Of a stretch of 8,507 bases of DNA, positions 5,643 through 8,507 are shown one piece after another. How positions within the stretch are numbered: position 1 is the first letter of the stretch; the number at the start of each line of letters is the position of its first letter. The notes beneath the pieces were generated by a model. That model worked only from the letters and a program-made list of their open reading frames with translations. It was not told the DNA's origin and did not search any database. Both the position numbers and the translations under genes were made by a program. The DNA is taken from contig JAKAHW010000039.1 of NCBI GenBank assembly GCA_021825285.1, positions 1-8,507 of the forward strand, given 5' to 3'. The stretch is from a bacterium. Lineage in GTDB: Bacteria; Patescibacteria; Microgenomatia; Levybacterales; GWA1-39-11.

Positions 5643-7061
5643 TCATTGCGTTAAAATGCGCTCTGCATCTATTAACTCTTTTAATGCTTCATCATAATAA
5701 GGACTTCCCTTTTCATCTAATTTCCAAACGCCGCCACCCCATTCGCCTTCATAAGGATTATATGTGCATCGAGGAAAAGGTGATGTTTTATAAGTGCCTC
5801 TCCCACCAGATGCGCCTTCAGCCATTGGCCTACAATCATGACAAACATACCTATATTCACAATCTTGGCAAACTAAGACATCGTCCTTTGTTATTCCCCA
5901 AACTTCATCTACATTTGTTTCTAACACATTTTTCAATGAGCCTTTTTTAAGTACATTTCCCATAATAACACTCCTTGAAAAAATGCAAGGTAATACATCC
6001 CCATTATCTGTAATTGTTATTTTCCCCGTGAGACAGCTATTTCCTTCAAAGTTTCGTTCTAACGATTCTTTTGAAGTTGTAAAACTTGGCTTAAGCATTA
6101 AGCCGTATTTAACTATAGCTGCTTCATCCGGCATCAACTCAACGCTTTCTCCACGCCCATTCGGCCTTAGCACATCCGGACTTCTATGATCAAATCCCAT
6201 TTGTTGAATATAGTCTTCTGCACTTTCAAGAGTATCCTGGTTTTGTTTCATTAACACGGTTTCTACTCTTGTTGGGATTCCAGCTTGACTAAGTAACTTC
6301 AGTGTCCTTTCTGTCTTCTTAAAACTGCCGGGAGTTCTTGTTATCGCGTCATGGACTTCTTCTCTGTCCGAGTATAGAGAAATTGCAAGGTTTAAGCCAA
6401 GATTTTTTATTCGGTCTATGTCTTTTTCTGTAACTAAAGTACCATTTGTAAAAATCTCTATAAACTCGTATCCTAAATTTTTTGCATATTCGGCCAAGTC
6501 AAGCACGTTTTCATTATTTTCTCCTCTCCATAAAAAAGGTTCTCCGCCTATAAATTGACATTGCCTTACACCAAGACTGTAGGCATCTTCAACCATTTTT
6601 TTCCATTGCTCTGAAGTCAACTTCTGACCTGATTCCTTTTCAGCTACATGAATTTCATCTATTCCTATTATTTTCCTGTAAGTGGGAGGCATACTATCTG
6701 CGTAACAGTGGAGGCATCTTTCGTTACAGTCGCCGCTTATTATCTCAAACCAAACAAATTCGAGAGCAGGTTTATTTTTTTCTTTACCAACTGGGATTGG
6801 ATTTTCTTTTGAAGCTAAACCCGCTGTTAAAAGCTCTGACTGGAATTCTTCATCTCCTATTTGTCCTAAAATTACCCCCATCGCTGACCCATTGACTGAA
6901 TAAACGTTTCCAGTATTAGTATCACAAATTGCGCCTCGTTTTACCCCTGGCACAAAATAAACACCGCCATTCAATTGATATAAAGAATTTCTGTAGGAAA
7001 ATACACTAGAACTATTATCGTTATTGGGGGAGCAGGAATCTTGAACAATCTCCTTGCTCAT
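5643..7061 (-). CDS. radical SAM/SPASM peptide maturase
   Basis: The product has 472 residues. Residues about 20-66 (LYQLNGGVYFVPGVKRGAIC and on to VNGSAMGVI) resemble the N-terminal PqqD-like/recognition region of RiPP-modifying radical SAM enzymes, likely binding the peptide leader. The radical SAM core has C112-x3-C116-x2-C119 for the SAM-binding 4Fe-4S cluster and GGEP at 172-175. The C-terminal SPASM domain has the expected pattern: C343, then G354-x4-C359, then C398-x2-C401-x5-C407-x2-C410, then C432, for two auxiliary clusters. Enzymes of this type join Cys sulfur to carbon in peptides (sactipeptides, ranthipeptides) or make C-C links. The adjacent Cys-rich peptide suggests thioether formation. 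It ends in TGA. A consensus promoter lies just upstream. Family call is secure; the exact chemistry is inferred. Confidence 0.93.
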   Translation of the reverse strand: MSKEIVQDSCSPNNDNSSSVFSYRNSLYQLNGGVYFVPGVKRGAICDTNTGNVYSVNGSAMGVILGQIGDEEFQSELLTAGLASKENPIPVGKEKNKPALEFVWFEIISGDCNERCLHCYADSMPPTYRKIIGIDEIHVAEKESGQKLTSEQWKKMVEDAYSLGVRQCQFIGGEPFLWRGENNENVLDLAEYAKNLGYEFIEIFTNGTLVTEKDIDRIKNLGLNLAISLYSDREEVHDAITRTPGSFKKTERTLKLLSQAGIPTRVETVLMKQNQDTLESAEDYIQQMGFDHRSPDVLRPNGRGESVELMPDEAAIVKYGLMLKPSFTTSKESLERNFEGNSCLTGKITITDNGDVLPCIFSRSVIMGNVLKKGSLKNVLETNVDEVWGITKDDVLVCQDCEYRYVCHDCRPMAEGASGGRGTYKTSPFPRCTYNPYEGEWGGGVWKLDEKGSPYYDEALKELIDAERILTQ

Positions 7062-7075
7062 ATTGAGTAAGACAG

Positions 7076-7104
7076 ATTATATTCCTGAGTAAAAACTTTG
7101 TCAA
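7076..7104 (-). promoter_or_regulatory. consensus sigma70-type promoter of the RiPP operon
   Basis: TTGACA (7099-7104), a 17-base spacer and TATAAT (7076-7081): a perfect consensus. The -35 box abuts the ddl stop codon (7105-7107). The expected transcript start, about 7 bases beyond the -10, leaves a leader of about 8 bases before the ATG at 7061, too short for a Shine-Dalgarno site, and none is seen. Expression should be strong and constitutive unless a repressor acts. Confidence 0.88.
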
Positions 7105-7992
7105 TTATTTTGCGGACAAAACGAGTTGGTGCATTAAATCCGGAAATTCTATCCCTGCGGCACGTGCCGCTTTGGGAAAAAGGCTTTCTGAAGTGAGCCC
7201 GGGAATTGTATTTACTTCAATTGCATAGGGCAAATTCCCAGAAACCATAAAATCAATTCGCGAATATGTGCCTAAATCAAGCGTATTATGTATTTTTTCA
7301 GCGATTAAACTTACCTCTTTTCTGAGTTTCTCGCTTAAACTCGGCGCATGCGGAATCTCCTGCGTTACCCCTGAATATTTATTTTTGTAGTCAAACCAAC
7401 CATTCTTAGGCGGAACAATTTCAATTAATGGCAGTGCTTTTCCTTCCAAAATCCCTGCGGTCACCTCTACCCCCGGCAAATACTTTTCTACAAACAGGTC
7501 TAAACCTGAATTCAGGAGTTTTCGGACAGCATATGAATTCAAATCTTTTTTATCCTTTAAAATTACAACCTCCCGCGAAGAACCCCCATTTGTGCTTTTC
7601 AAAACTGAGGGTAAACCAAATTTTATTAAATCATTTTTAGTTCGAACCTTCTTCCAAGGACTAGTTAAAACATCATTCTCCTCACAAAATTGTTTAAATG
7701 GTATTTTATACCACCCTTTATTAAAAGCTTTGTGGTTTTTTGTGCCCACAACGGGTGTCTTAAATTGAGCTAAATGTTTATGAAGCTCTCCACCCTCACC
7801 TTCTTCACCATGAAGAACAGGAAAAACGACATCAAATTCGCTTACTATATTATATGAAGGCGCGCCGTGCCTCAAATCATGAAGCTTTGCTTTGTGTCCT
7901 TTTGAGTGAAGCGCCTTTTTAACATTTTTCGCAGAAGTTAGTGAAACTTTCCTTTCGGAGGAATCCCCGCCTGTTACTATAAGTACTGTCAT
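7105..7992 (-). CDS. ddl: D-alanine--D-alanine ligase
   Basis: The product has 295 residues, near the short end for the family. It joins two D-alanines with ATP in the cytosol to make the terminal dipeptide of peptidoglycan precursors. Visible family motifs in order: GGDSSERKVSLTSA at 8-21 (N-terminal nucleotide-fold loop), PVLHGEEGEGGELHKHL (about 58-74), the ATP-grasp segment VLKSTNGGSSREVV (about 131-144), VEKYLPGVEVT, the omega-loop FDYKNKY, SRIDF, and EVNTIPGLT with the metal-binding Glu and Asn. Tyr in the KY of the omega loop fits D-alanine rather than D-lactate as second substrate. The last 28 codons are repeated as a remnant at 4376-4459, so the present 3' end may have been supplied by an inserted element while keeping the protein intact. 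It has its own promoter and almost no leader. Confidence 0.95.
   Translation of the reverse strand: MTVLIVTGGDSSERKVSLTSAKNVKKALHSKGHKAKLHDLRHGAPSYNIVSEFDVVFPVLHGEEGEGGELHKHLAQFKTPVVGTKNHKAFNKGWYKIPFKQFCEENDVLTSPWKKVRTKNDLIKFGLPSVLKSTNGGSSREVVILKDKKDLNSYAVRKLLNSGLDLFVEKYLPGVEVTAGILEGKALPLIEIVPPKNGWFDYKNKYSGVTQEIPHAPSLSEKLRKEVSLIAEKIHNTLDLGTYSRIDFMVSGNLPYAIEVNTIPGLTSESLFPKAARAAGIEFPDLMHQLVLSAK
7127..7182. repeat. 56-base perfect direct repeat, right copy (inside ddl)
   Basis: Partner of 4398-4453. It encodes the segment from the end of ESL to MHQ near the ddl C-terminus and includes the same 14-base palindrome GCGGCACGTGCCGC at 7157-7170, coding Ala-Ala-Arg-Ala-Ala. Confidence 0.93.
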
Positions 7993-8001
7993 TGAGTGCC
8001 T

Positions 8002-8030
8002 ATTTTCTCAGCAAAAAACTTTTATGTCAA
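8002..8030 (-). promoter_or_regulatory. promoter of ddl
   Basis: TTGACA (8025-8030), a 17-base spacer and GAAAAT (8002-8007), a fair -10. Nine bases separate the -10 from the ATG at 7992, so the message would be essentially leaderless. No Shine-Dalgarno site is present. Confidence 0.6.
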
Positions 8031-8038
8031 GTTTTTTG
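8012..8038 (-). terminator. 10-base inverted repeat after the HIT gene, overlapping the ddl -35 box
   Basis: On the plus strand CAAAAAACTT (8012-8021), a 7-base loop, and AAGTTTTTTG (8029-8038) pair perfectly. Read on the minus strand it starts a few bases after the HIT stop codon and ends in six T, the form of a factor-independent terminator, though the stem is AT-rich and weak. The ddl -35 box is partly in the loop and arm, so it may instead be an operator. Confidence 0.45.
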
Positions 8039-8044
8039 AAATGA

Positions 8045-8419
8045 TTAACTTTTGTTCCTACCCACCAATTTCTTAATTGCTTTTGAAATTTCCATTACTT
8101 GCTCTCCGTTTTCCAACGTTTTAGGTAGAATCCAAAAATGAATATGAGGTTCTGAAAGCCCTAAGGACATGGCTAAAACTCTTTCTGCATGGCTAATATT
8201 TTTACTTTTCTTTGCATATTTTTTGATGAAGCTACCAATTTCTCTAGCTTCTTCAGGGCTTAAATCATCAAGAGACTCGATGTGACGTTTGGTCTTTATG
8301 AAAAACAGTCCAGGGAAGTCAAAATTTGCCGGATTATCTATTTGCCAAAACTCAGATTCTTCTACTACAAATTTCTTGCTTGTGTTGAGCTGACAAATCA
8401 AACAATTAGGCTGCATCAT
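8045..8419 (-). CDS. HIT-like superfamily protein
   Basis: The product has 124 residues, normal for a HIT domain. N-terminal C6-x2-C9 (CLIC) is the zinc-knuckle half seen in many HIT proteins. FFIKTKRHIESLDDLSPEEAREIG is the typical central helix region (here given in two parts: FFIKTKRHIESL then DDLSPEEA). The active-site strand reads EPHIHFWILPK: two His of the triad are present, with Trp where the third (H-x-H-x-H) is expected. HIT proteins hydrolyse or transfer nucleotides such as AMP from dinucleotides and nucleotide conjugates; loss of the third His suggests altered substrate or activity, and a GalT-like fold is also possible. It is the upstream neighbour of ddl on the same strand but with a hairpin and separate promoter between. 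Two adjacent ATGs (8419, 8416) are equivalent starts. Confidence 0.85.
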   Translation of the reverse strand: MMQPNCLICQLNTSKKFVVEESEFWQIDNPANFDFPGLFFIKTKRHIESLDDLSPEEAREIGSFIKKYAKKSKNISHAERVLAMSLGLSEPHIHFWILPKTLENGEQVMEISKAIKKLVGRNKS

Positions 8420-8431
8420 TTATTTTTGTAA

Positions 8432-8450
8432 ATTATCCAAATAAATTATA
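8432..8450 (-). promoter_or_regulatory. candidate -10 boxes for the HIT gene
   Basis: TATAAT (8445-8450) and GATAAT (8432-8437) precede the ATG at 8419 by 25 and 12 bases. No good -35 is visible at the right spacing for either. The second would give the short-leader geometry seen at other genes here. The remaining bases to the right edge (8451-8507) hold no gene; a TTGACT at 8490-8495 on the plus strand might be a -35 for a gene beyond the window. Confidence 0.35.
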
Positions 8451-8507
8451 AACCAATTTTTGGATAAAAAAAATATACGAAAAGTGGTATTGACTTAATA
8501 AACTGAG

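Larger units (their letters stand above)
4376..7188. mobile_element. putative integrated RiPP cassette flanked by ddl 3'-end repeats
   Basis: About 2.7 kb lies between a remnant ddl 3' end (4376-4459) and the 3' end of the functional ddl (7105-7188). The contents are an HExxH protein gene and a radical SAM maturase plus Cys-rich peptide, none related to ddl, and the HExxH gene looks more AT-rich than the flanking genes. No integrase, transposase or resolvase gene is visible inside, so mobility in trans or an old event is required. A tandem ddl duplication followed by replacement is the main alternative. The repeats are certain; the mobile interpretation is inference. Confidence 0.45.

Noticed and set aside
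5643..5645. UGA read as glycine (recoding)
   Set aside because: The radical SAM gene ends at TGA in a normal position, and reading through adds only one codon before TAA; no internal TGA was needed in any gene here.
7028..7034. CSPN at residues 10-13 of the maturase matching the CSPN in the precursor core
   Set aside because: A four-residue match is too short to mean more than chance.
1..8507. CRISPR array, tRNA or rRNA genes
   Set aside because: No spaced short repeats, cloverleaf-like or rRNA-like segments were seen by eye; every longer stretch is accounted for by coding sequence.

Overview
The window looks like a small, AT-rich bacterial genome, most plausibly a Patescibacteria/CPR member (Microgenomates-like is my guess). 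Support comes from compact spacing, canonical sigma70-type promoters (TTGACA, 17-base spacer, TATAAT-like), secreted proteins with Pro-Thr linkers, and very short or absent 5' leaders on several genes. UGA acts as a stop (it ends the radical SAM gene), so the code is not the UGA=Gly code of Gracilibacteria/SR1. The taxonomic call is inference.

Positions 1-2929 (minus strand) hold an envelope/secreted-protein cluster: two tandem CAP-domain (SCP-like) proteins that share an almost identical N-terminal export and linker region, a single-pass membrane protein, and, overlapping it by 17 bases, the start of a very cysteine-rich secreted protein that runs off the left edge. Positions 3046-4374 (plus) hold a Tat-exported zincin-type metallopeptidase gene that is intact in frame except for one internal TAA upstream of its HExxH motif.

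Positions 4376-7188 are the most interesting part. An 84-base remnant of the 3' end of ddl lies at 4376-4459 in the same orientation as the real ddl 3' end at 7105-7188. The two copies share 56 identical bases and diverge mostly synonymously around them. Between them is a roughly 2.7 kb cassette: a cytosolic HExxH protein (plus), and convergent to it a radical SAM/SPASM maturase followed by a 66-residue precursor-like peptide with six regularly spaced Cys-x-Pro units and a near-perfect ribosome binding site. This reads as an undescribed ranthipeptide/sactipeptide-type RiPP locus carried on a cassette that appears to have entered at the 3' end of ddl.

Positions 7105-8419 (minus) hold D-alanine--D-alanine ligase (ddl) and a HIT-family protein, separated by a hairpin that also contains the -35 box of ddl. 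If the cassette were removed, the metallopeptidase and ddl stop codons would face each other one base apart, which is a strong testable prediction about the ancestral locus.
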